A stretch of DNA of 64,000 nt from Actinomycetota bacterium (GTDB lineage Bacteria; Actinomycetota; Acidimicrobiia; IMCC26256; PALSA-610), in assembly GCA_005773635.1 (NCBI GenBank), contig SXHN01000004.1, forward strand, positions 98,835-162,834, in the 5' to 3' direction. Positions 8,828 to 17,594 of the stretch are shown here, piece after piece. Each line of letters starts with the position of its first letter. The stretch's first letter is position 1. A model generated the notes under the pieces. It saw only the letters and a list, made by a program, of their open reading frames with translations, did no database searches and was not told the origin of the DNA. The position numbers and the translations under genes were made by a program.

Positions 8828-9520
8828 CTACACCGTTTTATCGACGGCGTCGCCGGTTGCCTCGCTGGCATGTTCGGCGTCGGGTTGCACTGGCAATGGT
8901 CGAATATCGATGGAGTCGAATAAGACCGGCAATGCCATGTGATCAGAGATTCGCGTGAGCCTGAACCGGCGTATATCGCCGACGTCGATGATCTCGCGGA
9001 TTTCGAAACCGCGGATCCAACGATCATGGAATCGCGAACGCACCTCGACGAGCATTCCGACTGTTCGTTCTGCTTCGCGAAGATCGATCTCGCCACTCGG
9101 TGAAATGGGCACAACATCGGAATCTCGGAAATGCTGATGCGAGCCCTGTTCAATCGTGCCACCGAGCAGCGTCGACGGCTCGTGCGATGTTGGCTGTGGG
9201 AAGCTGATGATCAGCTCGCGCATTAACCACTCCACCGACGACAGGTGAAGTTGTCGTTCGTTGACGTCGGCATCGAGGCGGCTGTGCAATGCTGTGATCG
9301 CGCTCGCGAGTTGTGTCAACGCATGCGCAAGTTCTTGGGTGTCTTGGTTGCGGGCAGATTCAAGCGCAGTTGCTCCGCTGTGGTGCTCAGCAATGTCGTG
9401 GTGGAGCTCAGCGATACCGGTTTCGATTTTGTGTTCCAAGGTCGCGTTGGTCTGCGAGATCTCGCTACGCACGACCTTTGAAAGCTCATCGCGCAGCCAG
9501 GCTTGCAGGCGCTGCTTCAC
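8828..9520 (-). CDS. Coiled-coil protein of unknown function
   Basis: A 230-residue protein not matching any family I recognise. Residues 1 to about 110 are highly charged and helical with heptad-like spacing (KQRLQAWLRDELSKVV, LEHKIETGIAELHHDI), suggesting an oligomerising coiled coil. Residues from about 140 onward look like a small beta domain (VGMLVEVRSRFHDRWIRGFEI, FRLTRISDHMALP, LFDSIDIRPL). A PilZ-like or SH3-like ligand domain is a guess only. The GTG start overlaps the stop of the upstream degenerate GGDEF gene (GTGA), so the two are probably made together as a signalling pair. Confidence 0.7.
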   Translation of the reverse strand: MKQRLQAWLRDELSKVVRSEISQTNATLEHKIETGIAELHHDIAEHHSGATALESARNQDTQELAHALTQLASAITALHSRLDADVNERQLHLSSVEWLMRELIISFPQPTSHEPSTLLGGTIEQGSHQHFRDSDVVPISPSGEIDLREAERTVGMLVEVRSRFHDRWIRGFEIREIIDVGDIRRFRLTRISDHMALPVLFDSIDIRPLPVQPDAEHASEATGDAVDKTV

Positions 9521-10311
9521 GGTGCCGACGGTACAGTAATTGTGGGCTGCATGCCGGGATTTTCCGTTGAAAACATCCGTGTTTCTAAGGTTTCTTTGAG
9601 GCGCGTCGCAGCCGCGGCTAACACTGTGTGCGCGTCATTTCCATCGGCGGGGCACATGGCAACGCCGAACGTCATAGTCGGTAAGCCGAAGCGATGAGCG
9701 ATTTGACCGAGTTTTTCGGGTATGTCGGTGGCGCGCGTGGAGGGAAGAATGAAGGCAAGTTCGTGGTCGTCGAGTCGGTAGGTTTCGCATGGATCCTGTT
9801 CTGGCGCGCAGGCTGCTGCGCTGAATCCATGCGGCGAGTCGCATTGGGCCAGCACAAGTGCGAACCCCCAACCGAGCTCGCATGCCGCGGCGGTTGCGGC
9901 GTCGAGACGGTTTCGCAGGTGCAGGCCGACGCGCGTTTCGGCTGAGTCGAGTTGGGCTGAATTCGGGCTGGCGTGTAGCGATGCAAACGCCAATTCGGCT
10001 GCGACAATGAGGAGTTGCGCGGCTTCAGCGTCGATTGTCATCGCGGGATCGGTGATGAGGCTGGCCGGGCCGAAGAGCGGGGCAGTATGGGTATCGAGAG
10101 GTGCCCGGTTCGAAGTGAATACCTGACGGCCAAGGTGCTTGTCGTCGATGCCCAGCACGACGTGCTCAGCTCCGACCCGAGCCGCGAGATCGCCCAGTGC
10201 ATCGCCGATGGCCCGCAGCGGCGACTCATGATTTCGGATCGACGAGAGTACTGCGGTCGCCGCGATCTGGAGTTCTCGGGCATCGAGGTCGGGTGTCATC
10301 GATGCCAACAT
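9517..10311 (-). CDS. Degenerate GGDEF-domain protein
   Basis: About 264 residues. The N-terminal half is a helical/GAF-like region (AARVGAEHVVLGIDD, VFTSNRAPLDTHTAPLFG). The C-terminal half has the outline of a GGDEF domain: RLDAATAAACELGWGFALVLAQCD, then ETYRLDDHELAFILPS, then FGLPTMTFGVAMCPADG and a terminal helix. The signature GGDEF is replaced by LDDHE, so diguanylate cyclase activity is unlikely; a sensory or scaffold role is more probable. It is coupled by overlap to the coiled-coil gene downstream. The first ATG (10311) is used; GTG 10338 and ATG 10299 are alternatives and none has a clear ribosome site. Confidence 0.7.
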   Translation of the reverse strand: MLASMTPDLDARELQIAATAVLSSIRNHESPLRAIGDALGDLAARVGAEHVVLGIDDKHLGRQVFTSNRAPLDTHTAPLFGPASLITDPAMTIDAEAAQLLIVAAELAFASLHASPNSAQLDSAETRVGLHLRNRLDAATAAACELGWGFALVLAQCDSPHGFSAAACAPEQDPCETYRLDDHELAFILPSTRATDIPEKLGQIAHRFGLPTMTFGVAMCPADGNDAHTVLAAAATRLKETLETRMFSTENPGMQPTITVPSAP

Positions 10312-10409
10312 GGTGTGAGGATATCTGCGTAATCCCACGCTGGGCGCGATACCGATGGGCGTCTGGTGGTGTTTGTCGGGGTTTGCGACACTCTACGTCG
10401 TGGTGCGAC

Positions 10410-11471
10410 TCAGGTGTCACGCGTTTCGTACTTCGACAAGATCGGCTGCAGCTCGCTTGGAGTCGCGCCGTGAAGAATGACGCGGTCACAACCGAGGTCG
10501 AATTGGTTGCGAATCGCGGTCACGCACTGCTGAGGCGAACCCGTTGCCGCAGGGGCCAACCACTCATTGGGAATCAGCGTTGCAATGTGTGTGAGTTGTT
10601 CGGGTGTTGCCTTGCCGTCGATAGCCCCCGGAAACGACGAGACCATCTCGTCAGCCCGGAATCGGGCCAGAGCGTTGGTATCCCAATTATTGGTTCGCAC
10701 CAAGAGATCGCCGTAGCCCTGCAGATACGTGGCGAGCCGGCCAACTGTTTTGCGGAGCCGTAACTGTTCGTCGATGTGGTCGCCGACAACCGCAAAACAC
10801 GACCAAACTCGAACCGTCGCTGGGTCGCGCCCAGCTTGTTCGGCTGCGTCTTTGACGATCCGTACTGCGGCGGCGGTTGTTTCGTCGGTAAAGAACGTAT
10901 GCAGCACTACGTCATCGAAGCATCGCCCGCCCAGTGCGAGGGTGTCGGGTCCAAAGGCGACCAGTGTGAGTGGAATTTCTTCGTTGAAGCTCGCGTCGAG
11001 GTGTAGTACCGGATAGACGCGTTGTGCGTCGACGTAGTCGAACACTGCCTCGCCTGCCCAGAGCCTGCGCATGAGTTTCGCGAACGATTCCATCGACGCG
11101 GTACTGATCTTTGGGATTCCGTAAGCTCCCATGAGCGGATCGATACCGCGGCCGAGACCAAGGCTGAACCGTCCATTTGTGAGACGATGCATCGTTGTCG
11201 CGTAACTCGCAGTGATGATTGGGTGGCGCGACGTGTGATTGGTGGCAGCGGTCGCAATGCGAATTTGTTCGGTGACTGCGCCCGCAGCCCCCGAGAGCGT
11301 AGCGGCCTCTTTGATGTTGAACCGTTCGGAAATGAACGCGGTGCCCAATCCCAGGGCTTCTGCGTGGCGCACTTCGCCGAGGAGTTCTCGCGGCGAGGTT
11401 GGAGCGCCTGCGAGTGTGTAGAACCCTAATTCTTCGAATTTCGCGGCGGTCGGCTGTATGTCGAATTGCAT
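10410..11471 (-). CDS. Luciferase-like F420-dependent oxidoreductase (TIGR03857-like)
   Basis: A 353-residue TIM-barrel protein of the luciferase-like monooxygenase family. Features include GFYTLAGAP near the N-terminus, AEALGLGTAFISERFN, IATAATNHTSRHPI, the RFSLGLGRG segment lining the cofactor pocket, and a C-terminal helix LGCDRVILHGATP. The pattern fits the actinobacterial TIGR03857 group, predicted to use deazaflavin F420 for hydride transfer to unknown substrates. It is cytosolic and apparently monocistronic. Only 29 bases separate its ATG from the divergent haem-lipoprotein gene, so their promoters must overlap. Confidence 0.88.
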   Translation of the reverse strand: MQFDIQPTAAKFEELGFYTLAGAPTSPRELLGEVRHAEALGLGTAFISERFNIKEAATLSGAAGAVTEQIRIATAATNHTSRHPIITASYATTMHRLTNGRFSLGLGRGIDPLMGAYGIPKISTASMESFAKLMRRLWAGEAVFDYVDAQRVYPVLHLDASFNEEIPLTLVAFGPDTLALGGRCFDDVVLHTFFTDETTAAAVRIVKDAAEQAGRDPATVRVWSCFAVVGDHIDEQLRLRKTVGRLATYLQGYGDLLVRTNNWDTNALARFRADEMVSSFPGAIDGKATPEQLTHIATLIPNEWLAPAATGSPQQCVTAIRNQFDLGCDRVILHGATPSELQPILSKYETRDT

Positions 11472-11500
11472 ATTTGAGCACAGTAACGCGAGGCTGGCTC

Positions 11501-12100
11501 ATGATGACTTCCTCTCGCGTACAATCGTTTCGTTGGGCGACCATCACAATTGCCGCGTCTCTCGGGTTGTTCGTCGCCTGTGGTGACAGTGCGAAACCCG
11601 CGGCGAAGCTCGAACCGACCGCTACCACGCAGGTCGCAGCAACTACGGCGGCCACACCGGTTGATTTTGTGGCGACCGAAGCTACGTTTGTGAACCTCAA
11701 GAAGATGACGCCGGTTCGGTTTTTCTTTGTTTCCAACGGTCTCGGCAATCTTGAAGAGACGCTCAAAGTGGCGAGGTCGAAGGATGGCGGTGTGTACCCG
11801 GTGGGTTCGATCGTGCAACTGGTGCCTCAAGAGGCCATGGTGAAGCGAGCAAAAGGCTTCAACCCGGCGGGTAACGATTGGGAGTTCTTCTTTCTTGATA
11901 TCGACGAGAAGGGCACCACGATCGTCAGTCGTGGCAAAAATGAAGTTAAGAATCGCTTCGATCTGCAGTGCTCGGCATGTCATGCCGCGGCGGAACCGAA
12001 ATGGGACTTCATCTGTGAGGCCGATCATGGCTGCGCCGCCCTACCGATCGGTCGTGACATCATCAAAGTGATCCAAGACGCGGATACTCGTCCGTTATAG
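11501..12100 (+). CDS. Cytochrome P460-like haem lipoprotein
   Basis: About 199 residues. An N-terminal signal SFRWATITIAASLGLFVAC ends in a lipobox-like Cys, followed by an Ala/Thr-rich linker, so the protein should be lipid-anchored outside the cell. The C-terminal domain has VYPVGSIVQLVPQEAM, GFNPAGNDWEFFFLDI and a single CSACH (CXXCH) haem-attachment motif close to the C-terminus. That order resembles cytochrome P460 and related single-haem domains, which oxidise small nitrogen compounds or handle electrons. Four further Cys/His follow (ICEADHGC). Start at 11501 (ATG ATG) with GAGG nine bases upstream; the frame continues upstream but would bury the signal peptide. Confidence 0.65.
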   Translation: MMTSSRVQSFRWATITIAASLGLFVACGDSAKPAAKLEPTATTQVAATTAATPVDFVATEATFVNLKKMTPVRFFFVSNGLGNLEETLKVARSKDGGVYPVGSIVQLVPQEAMVKRAKGFNPAGNDWEFFFLDIDEKGTTIVSRGKNEVKNRFDLQCSACHAAAEPKWDFICEADHGCAALPIGRDIIKVIQDADTRPL

Positions 12101-12157
12101 GCGCCCGAAGCGCCTGATCGTCGGTGAATCGGCTGCAACGCGCGAGACTGGAGGACC

Positions 12158-14083
12158 ATGCGCCTGAATCCTGCTGCTGAAACCATCGCGGAGTCCGACG
12201 ATGTCATTCGAGCGTCATTAGGGGGTGCGCTGCCGCCTCCGTTGCTGTGCTCAGTGGCCCAACTCACAGGCGACCTGTCGTTGCTACGTGACGACTTGCG
12301 ATTTGACCCCGCCAAGATGCTTGAACCCGACGGGGGTTATACACCCGATCAACTGGCGTTGGCCCGTGATATTGCCGCCGACGCGTTGATTCAGTTCCGC
12401 AACTCTGGCGCAGTTGCAGCGCCCGATCCGGATCGAGCGACGTTGTTGCGGCTCATAGCGTTTGCTTCGGGCGGCGAGGTGGACGCTGAGTTCCTTCCGT
12501 TGTTGGAAGAGGAACTTGCCCTCAACGGCAATGACCTGCGGGCCCCAGATTGGAATGCCCGCGACATCGCGCCGGACCGTAATTTCAATGTTGGCATCAT
12601 CGGCGCGGGTATGTCCGGTATCGCAATGGCGCACCGACTGAACCAAGCTGGCATCGCGGTCGAACTGTTCGAAAAGAATTCCGATGTCGGCGGTACGTGG
12701 GTAGAAAACGTGTATCCCGGTTGTCGCGTCGATATCCCGAATCACTTCTATAGTTATTCGTTCGCACAGACGGTTGATTGGCCCCAGTTCTATTCGACGC
12801 AACCTGTGTTGCAGGACTACTTCGCCAGCGTGGTGGAAGAAACGGGTATCCGCAAATACATCCGTTTCGAAACTGAGGTTGTCGACGCGATCTGGAGTGA
12901 TGGCGATCAGCGGTGGACTGTTCACTCTCGTGACGCCGCGGGGAACGAAACGACCAGTGTTTTCAACGCACTTGTGAGCGCCGTCGGACAATTGAACCGT
13001 CCGAAGATGCCTGACATCGCTGGAATAGAAGAGTTTGCGGGCGCGTCGTTTCACTCAGCGAATTGGGACCACTCGGTAGAACTCGCGGGTAAACGAATCG
13101 GTGTCATCGGTACCGGCGCAAGTGCGGCACAGTTCATTCCCATTGTGGCAGAACAAGCCTCGCATCTCACTGTGTTTCAGCGTACGCCGCCGTGGTTGTT
13201 GCCAGTATTTGACTATCAGGATGACGTACCCGAAGGCACTCGTTGGTTGTTGCGGCACGTGCCTGCGTACATGCGTTGGAATCGCATGTGGATAATGGCC
13301 CGCACAAACAACGGTTTGTTGCCGTTGGCCACCGTTGATCCGCAGTGGCAACCCCAAGACAAGTCGGTGAGTGCACTCAACGAATTCCTACGCGAAATGC
13401 TCACGGGCTATTACTCATTGGTGGTTCCTGACGATGCGTTGCGCGCCAAAGTGCTGCCGAAGTATCCGCCAATTGCGAAGCGCGTAGTGCTCGATAACGG
13501 ATCCTTTCCTATGGCGCTAGGTCGCGAAGATGTGACGCTGACGATTGAGGCGATCGACAACATCAATGCCAATGGTGTGCGTACTTCCGACGGAGTGCAA
13601 CATGACTTCGATGTGCTGATCTACGGCACCGGCTTTGAAGCATCGAAGTTTCTCACGCCAATGAATGTCCGTGGTGTGAACGGCGTTGATCTTCATGAGC
13701 AGTGGGGAGGCGATGCTCGCGCCTATCTTGGAATCACTGTTCCGGGATTTCCGAATCTCTTCATGATGTACGGACCGAATACCAACATCGTGATCAATGG
13801 TTCGATCATCTACTTTTCGGAATGTGAAGCCCATTACATCCACGAGAGCGTTCGGATGCTGCTCGACAGCGGCAAACAGTCGATGAACTGCAAGGTGGAC
13901 GTGCACGACCAATACAACGAATACATCGATACCGGTAACCGCGCAATGGCGTGGGGCGTCAGCGATGTAAATAGTTGGTACAAAAACGAATTTGGCCGGG
14001 TTGCTCAAAACTGGCCGTACACCTTGCACGATTACTGGAAGCAAACGCGTACGCCCAACGAACAGGACTATTTGCTTTCATGA
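12158..14083 (+). CDS. Flavin-containing (Baeyer-Villiger type) monooxygenase
   Basis: A 641-residue FAD/NADPH enzyme that inserts oxygen into ketones or related carbonyls. After a helical N-terminal extension of about 140 residues come the FAD-binding GIIGAGMSGIAMAHRL, the GGTWVENVYPGCRVDIP segment, the BVMO fingerprint FAGASFHSANWDH, the NADPH-binding GVIGTGASAAQ, and a late YGTGFEAS with PNLFMMYGPNTN. The extension and total length match large actinobacterial BVMOs acting on cyclic, steroid or aliphatic ketones. The ATG has GGAGG four bases upstream. The stop overlaps the next gene by ATGA, so a secreted hydrolase is co-produced, possibly to cleave the ester or lactone products. Confidence 0.92.
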   Translation: MRLNPAAETIAESDDVIRASLGGALPPPLLCSVAQLTGDLSLLRDDLRFDPAKMLEPDGGYTPDQLALARDIAADALIQFRNSGAVAAPDPDRATLLRLIAFASGGEVDAEFLPLLEEELALNGNDLRAPDWNARDIAPDRNFNVGIIGAGMSGIAMAHRLNQAGIAVELFEKNSDVGGTWVENVYPGCRVDIPNHFYSYSFAQTVDWPQFYSTQPVLQDYFASVVEETGIRKYIRFETEVVDAIWSDGDQRWTVHSRDAAGNETTSVFNALVSAVGQLNRPKMPDIAGIEEFAGASFHSANWDHSVELAGKRIGVIGTGASAAQFIPIVAEQASHLTVFQRTPPWLLPVFDYQDDVPEGTRWLLRHVPAYMRWNRMWIMARTNNGLLPLATVDPQWQPQDKSVSALNEFLREMLTGYYSLVVPDDALRAKVLPKYPPIAKRVVLDNGSFPMALGREDVTLTIEAIDNINANGVRTSDGVQHDFDVLIYGTGFEASKFLTPMNVRGVNGVDLHEQWGGDARAYLGITVPGFPNLFMMYGPNTNIVINGSIIYFSECEAHYIHESVRMLLDSGKQSMNCKVDVHDQYNEYIDTGNRAMAWGVSDVNSWYKNEFGRVAQNWPYTLHDYWKQTRTPNEQDYLLS

Positions 14084-15735
14084 GGTACACAACCTGTCGT
14101 TTGGCAATTGGTGTAGTCGCCACTGCGTTGGCCCTGACGGCGTGTTCGAGCTCCACGGAGTCCTCGCCGCCAGTGACTGACGACGTCGTGCGCGCCACAA
14201 CTACCACTGCGTTCACCGCATACGAGCGTCCGGCGTGTTCGCCAGCGAGCTTCAAGCCAGCAGAGGCCGCACCAGTTGAAGGCTCAACCTCAGATTTTGA
14301 TCTTGTGTCATTTGATGGCGCGACCATTCGCATGCATTGGTTTCCTCGTGCTGTGGGCAAGCCCTCTCCGACCGTGCTGAAGGGGCCAGGATGGTCGCTC
14401 CCCGGCGATACTGACGCGACCTCGCAAGGGTCTGGTCTGTTCGGTGATGTGAATATCAAGAATTTGCGTGACTCGGGGTACAACGTGCTCACTTGGGATC
14501 CGCGCGGGTTCGGTGAATCAGGCGGCAAAGTCAACATCAACTCAGCAGAGTTTGAAGGCCGAGATGTGCAGCGCATTATCGATTGGGCATCGGCGCAACC
14601 CGAAGTGAAGCTTGATGCCGAGGGCGACCCTTCGTTCGGCATGGTCGGCGCGTCGTACGGCGGTGGAATTCAATTCATAACCGCCGCGATCGATTGCCGG
14701 GTGGACGCCATTGTTCCAGCAATTGCGTGGAAGTCGCTGGAAACCAGTTTGTACAAGAATCAGACCTACAAAAGCGGCTGGGGCGATGCGCTTTACAATT
14801 TCGGTAATACCGCAAACCTCGATCCACACATCGTTGCAAGCCATGATGAAACAGCCGCCGATGGCGTGTTGTCGAAGGAAAATCAGGATTGGTTTCGGGC
14901 TCGGGGGCCGGGGGATCTCGTTGACAAGATCACAGCTCCAACCTTGATTGTGCAGGGCACGGTTGACACGTTATTTACTTTGGATGAGGGCGTCGCGAAC
15001 TACAACGCGTTGCGGGCTCAGGGTGTGCCGGTGGCGATGTTGTGGTACTGCGGCGGGCACGGCGTGTGCCTCACCCCCGACGGCGACCCCGCTCGCAACT
15101 CGACCGTCGCAATCGACTGGTTGAACCGCTTCGTCAAAGGCGACAAGTCGGTTGAAGTTGCGGTGGGCATTGATGTTGTTGATCAGACCGGTGCCCATAT
15201 TCGCGCGCGCGAGTTTCCTGGAGCTTCGGGCCCAACGGCTACGGCTTCGGGTCGCGGCACGCTCAAGCTGATCGAGTCTGGCGGAGCCGGCCCTATCGAT
15301 CCCGCAACAGCAGCGGGAGTTATCGGCGCATTGGCCGGCGGTTTCACCCCTGCGAAAGCGTCGAACTCGATCGATGTTGATATTGCGTTTGCAACCGCCG
15401 CGGTGGTGGCAGGCGCACCGAAACTCACGGCCCGGTATCGCGGGTCGTCGCCTGCCGGCGCGAAGCCAACCAGAGTGTTCGCGCAGCTGGTCGACAGCGC
15501 AACTGGCCTTGTACTGGGCAATCAGATCACTCCGATAGAGGTGTTGCTCGACGGCACGGAACATGAATTCTCGGTCGCGCTCGAAACGGTCGCGTTTTCC
15601 GCTAAGGCCGGTTCAAAATTAACCTTGCAGATTGTGGCCACGACGGTCGCATACGCGAAGCCTCGCTTTGGAGGCTCGGTGGAATTTGTTGATATTGACG
15701 TTGAAGTGCCGACATCGACTGGATTTTCGCAGTAG
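14080..15735 (+). CDS. Lipoprotein alpha/beta hydrolase (CocE/Xaa-Pro peptidase-like)
   Basis: About 551 residues. A lipoprotein signal (RLAIGVVATALALTACSSS, lipobox LTAC) and a Ser/Thr linker precede an alpha/beta hydrolase core. LTWDPRGFGESGG forms the early loop, GASYGGG the nucleophile elbow with catalytic Ser, LIVQGTVDTLFTLDE the acid region and WYCGGHGVC the catalytic His. A C-terminal beta-sandwich-like region (about 400-551) recalls the CocE / X-Pro dipeptidyl-peptidase group. It should act outside the cytoplasm on peptides or esters. The ATG overlaps the BVMO stop by four bases; a frame extending upstream to 13975 would remove the signal peptide. Confidence 0.85.
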   Translation: MRYTTCRLAIGVVATALALTACSSSTESSPPVTDDVVRATTTTAFTAYERPACSPASFKPAEAAPVEGSTSDFDLVSFDGATIRMHWFPRAVGKPSPTVLKGPGWSLPGDTDATSQGSGLFGDVNIKNLRDSGYNVLTWDPRGFGESGGKVNINSAEFEGRDVQRIIDWASAQPEVKLDAEGDPSFGMVGASYGGGIQFITAAIDCRVDAIVPAIAWKSLETSLYKNQTYKSGWGDALYNFGNTANLDPHIVASHDETAADGVLSKENQDWFRARGPGDLVDKITAPTLIVQGTVDTLFTLDEGVANYNALRAQGVPVAMLWYCGGHGVCLTPDGDPARNSTVAIDWLNRFVKGDKSVEVAVGIDVVDQTGAHIRAREFPGASGPTATASGRGTLKLIESGGAGPIDPATAAGVIGALAGGFTPAKASNSIDVDIAFATAAVVAGAPKLTARYRGSSPAGAKPTRVFAQLVDSATGLVLGNQITPIEVLLDGTEHEFSVALETVAFSAKAGSKLTLQIVATTVAYAKPRFGGSVEFVDIDVEVPTSTGFSQ

Positions 15736-15753
15736 CCGAGATACCGTCTGAGG

Positions 15754-17553
15754 ATGACCTCAACCTCATCGGTCCCACGTTGGGACCTCTCCGCCTACTT
15801 TGGTTCGTCGAGCGATCGTGGGTTACATGCTTCGTTAGAGTCGGTGTACTCGCGACTCGACCGCCTCGTAGTGCTGTACGACGAACACAACGTGCGGGCC
15901 ATCGAAGCTCGGCCTGCGACGAGCGATGATTTTGCCGTGGTGGACCAGATCCTGCGTGAAACCAATGCGCTGCACACCGAGCTTCGGCCCGCGAGCGCTT
16001 TCCTCTATGGGCTCGTCACGACCGATAGCCGTGACGACATGGCGTCGTCGTTGACTGTTGAAATGCAAACTCGGCTCGCGGGCCTTGGGCCATTGTGGAA
16101 ACGGCTAGAGGCGTGGGTCGCTGCCCTTGGTGTAGATGGGTTAAGCGCAGGAAGTTCGGAGGCGGGCGCACATGAGTTCGCGCTTCGACGGGCGTGCGAA
16201 TATGCCGAATTCCAGATGAGCGAAGCCGAAGAGGACCTTGCTGCACAGCTCGGGCCGAGTGGGGCGCTGGCGTGGCAACGGCTCCATGGTGATATTTCAT
16301 CGCAGCTCATGGCCGATGTGGTCAATGCTGACGGTTCGATTGAACGGATTCCGGTCACCATGGCGCGCGGTCGTGCAACCGATCACGATCCGCAAGCGCG
16401 TCGTGCCGCATACGAGGCCGAACTGGCGGCTTGGGAATCCGCTTCCATTCCACTCGCCGCCGCGATCAACGGAGCCAAGGGTGAAATCGGCGTAATCAAT
16501 CGGCGGCGCGGTTACACAGATGATTTAGAGCCCGCGCTCAAAGGCAACAATGTTGATCGGGCGACACTCGACGCGATGAATTCTGCTGTCGTCGATTCGC
16601 TTCCCGCATTTCGCCGATATTTTCGTAGCAAAGCTCGCCTGCTAGGCCATGATGCCGGGTTGCCTTGGTGGGATTTGTTTGCCCCCATCGGAGAATCGGA
16701 AACCGTTGAGTGGCAACATGCGGTTGATCTTGTGAATTCTGCATTCGGCGGTTATTCATCGCACCTTGCCAATCTCGCGACGCGAGCCTTTGATGAGCAT
16801 TGGGTCGACGCCGAGATGCGCGATGGCAAACGCGGCGGCGCATACTGCGCGTCCTTCGGCGACGACGTAAGCCGAGTGCTGATGAACTTCGATGGCAGTC
16901 ATGAATCGGTCTCAACGCTGGCCCATGAGCTCGGTCACGCGTATCACAACGTCACGATGGCGCCGCGCACTTCGATACAGCGACGAATGCCGATGGCGCT
17001 GGCCGAAACCGCGTCGATTTTTTGCGAGACGCTGCTGTTTCAACATTCGATACAGAGCGCTGCCAATGAACAGCAGCGCATCGCCTTGCTCGACACGTAT
17101 CTTGTCGGAGCGGCCCAGGTCGTCGTCGACATTCATAGCCGTTTCCTGTTTGAAATGGAGTTGTGTGAACGGCGCCGAAAGACTTCACTTTCAGTTGGCG
17201 AGCTGTGTGCGATGATGTCGGCGGCCCAAGATGCCGCGTACGGAGAAGGTGTCGATGCTCGGTACCGGCATCCGTACATGTGGGCGGTGAAAGCGCATTA
17301 CTTCACGCCGTTTTATAACTGGCCCTACACGTTCGGGCTTCTCTTCGGCATTGGCTTGTACGCCCGATTCGTTGAACACCCGGAGACCTTTCGAGCGGGC
17401 TACGACGATCTGCTCTCGATGGCCGGAATGGCCGACGCGATCTCGCTGGGTGCCCGTTTCGGGATAGACGTCACCGATTCGTCGTTTTGGGCTTCGAGCC
17501 TTGCCGTCATCATCGGGCATATCGACAGCTTTGAGGCACTGGCCAGCGCGTAG
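15754..17553 (+). CDS. pepF: M3-family oligoendopeptidase F-type metallopeptidase
   Basis: A 599-residue zinc peptidase that cleaves short peptides in the cytosol. The hallmark HEXXH is visible as STLAHELGHAYHN, with the third ligand Glu in LAETASIFCETL about 25 residues later. The N-terminal WDLSAYFGSS start, the GKRGGAYCASF strand before the active site, and the C-terminal YRHPYMWAVKAHYFTPFYNWPYTFG signature are typical of the M3 clade 3 / PepF group. No signal peptide is seen. A GAGG sits just before the ATG, and the gene follows the lipoprotein hydrolase by 18 bases, so it is likely part of the same transcript. Confidence 0.93.
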   Translation: MTSTSSVPRWDLSAYFGSSSDRGLHASLESVYSRLDRLVVLYDEHNVRAIEARPATSDDFAVVDQILRETNALHTELRPASAFLYGLVTTDSRDDMASSLTVEMQTRLAGLGPLWKRLEAWVAALGVDGLSAGSSEAGAHEFALRRACEYAEFQMSEAEEDLAAQLGPSGALAWQRLHGDISSQLMADVVNADGSIERIPVTMARGRATDHDPQARRAAYEAELAAWESASIPLAAAINGAKGEIGVINRRRGYTDDLEPALKGNNVDRATLDAMNSAVVDSLPAFRRYFRSKARLLGHDAGLPWWDLFAPIGESETVEWQHAVDLVNSAFGGYSSHLANLATRAFDEHWVDAEMRDGKRGGAYCASFGDDVSRVLMNFDGSHESVSTLAHELGHAYHNVTMAPRTSIQRRMPMALAETASIFCETLLFQHSIQSAANEQQRIALLDTYLVGAAQVVVDIHSRFLFEMELCERRRKTSLSVGELCAMMSAAQDAAYGEGVDARYRHPYMWAVKAHYFTPFYNWPYTFGLLFGIGLYARFVEHPETFRAGYDDLLSMAGMADAISLGARFGIDVTDSSFWASSLAVIIGHIDSFEALASA

Positions 17554-17594
17554 CAACCAGCGGGGTCGCGAGCGTGGCCGTTACGATGCTGGTC

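Noticed and set aside
12284..13054. 256-codon frame opposite the BVMO gene
   Set aside because: No motif and no ribosome site; overlaps the FAD- and NADPH-binding regions of a clear BVMO.
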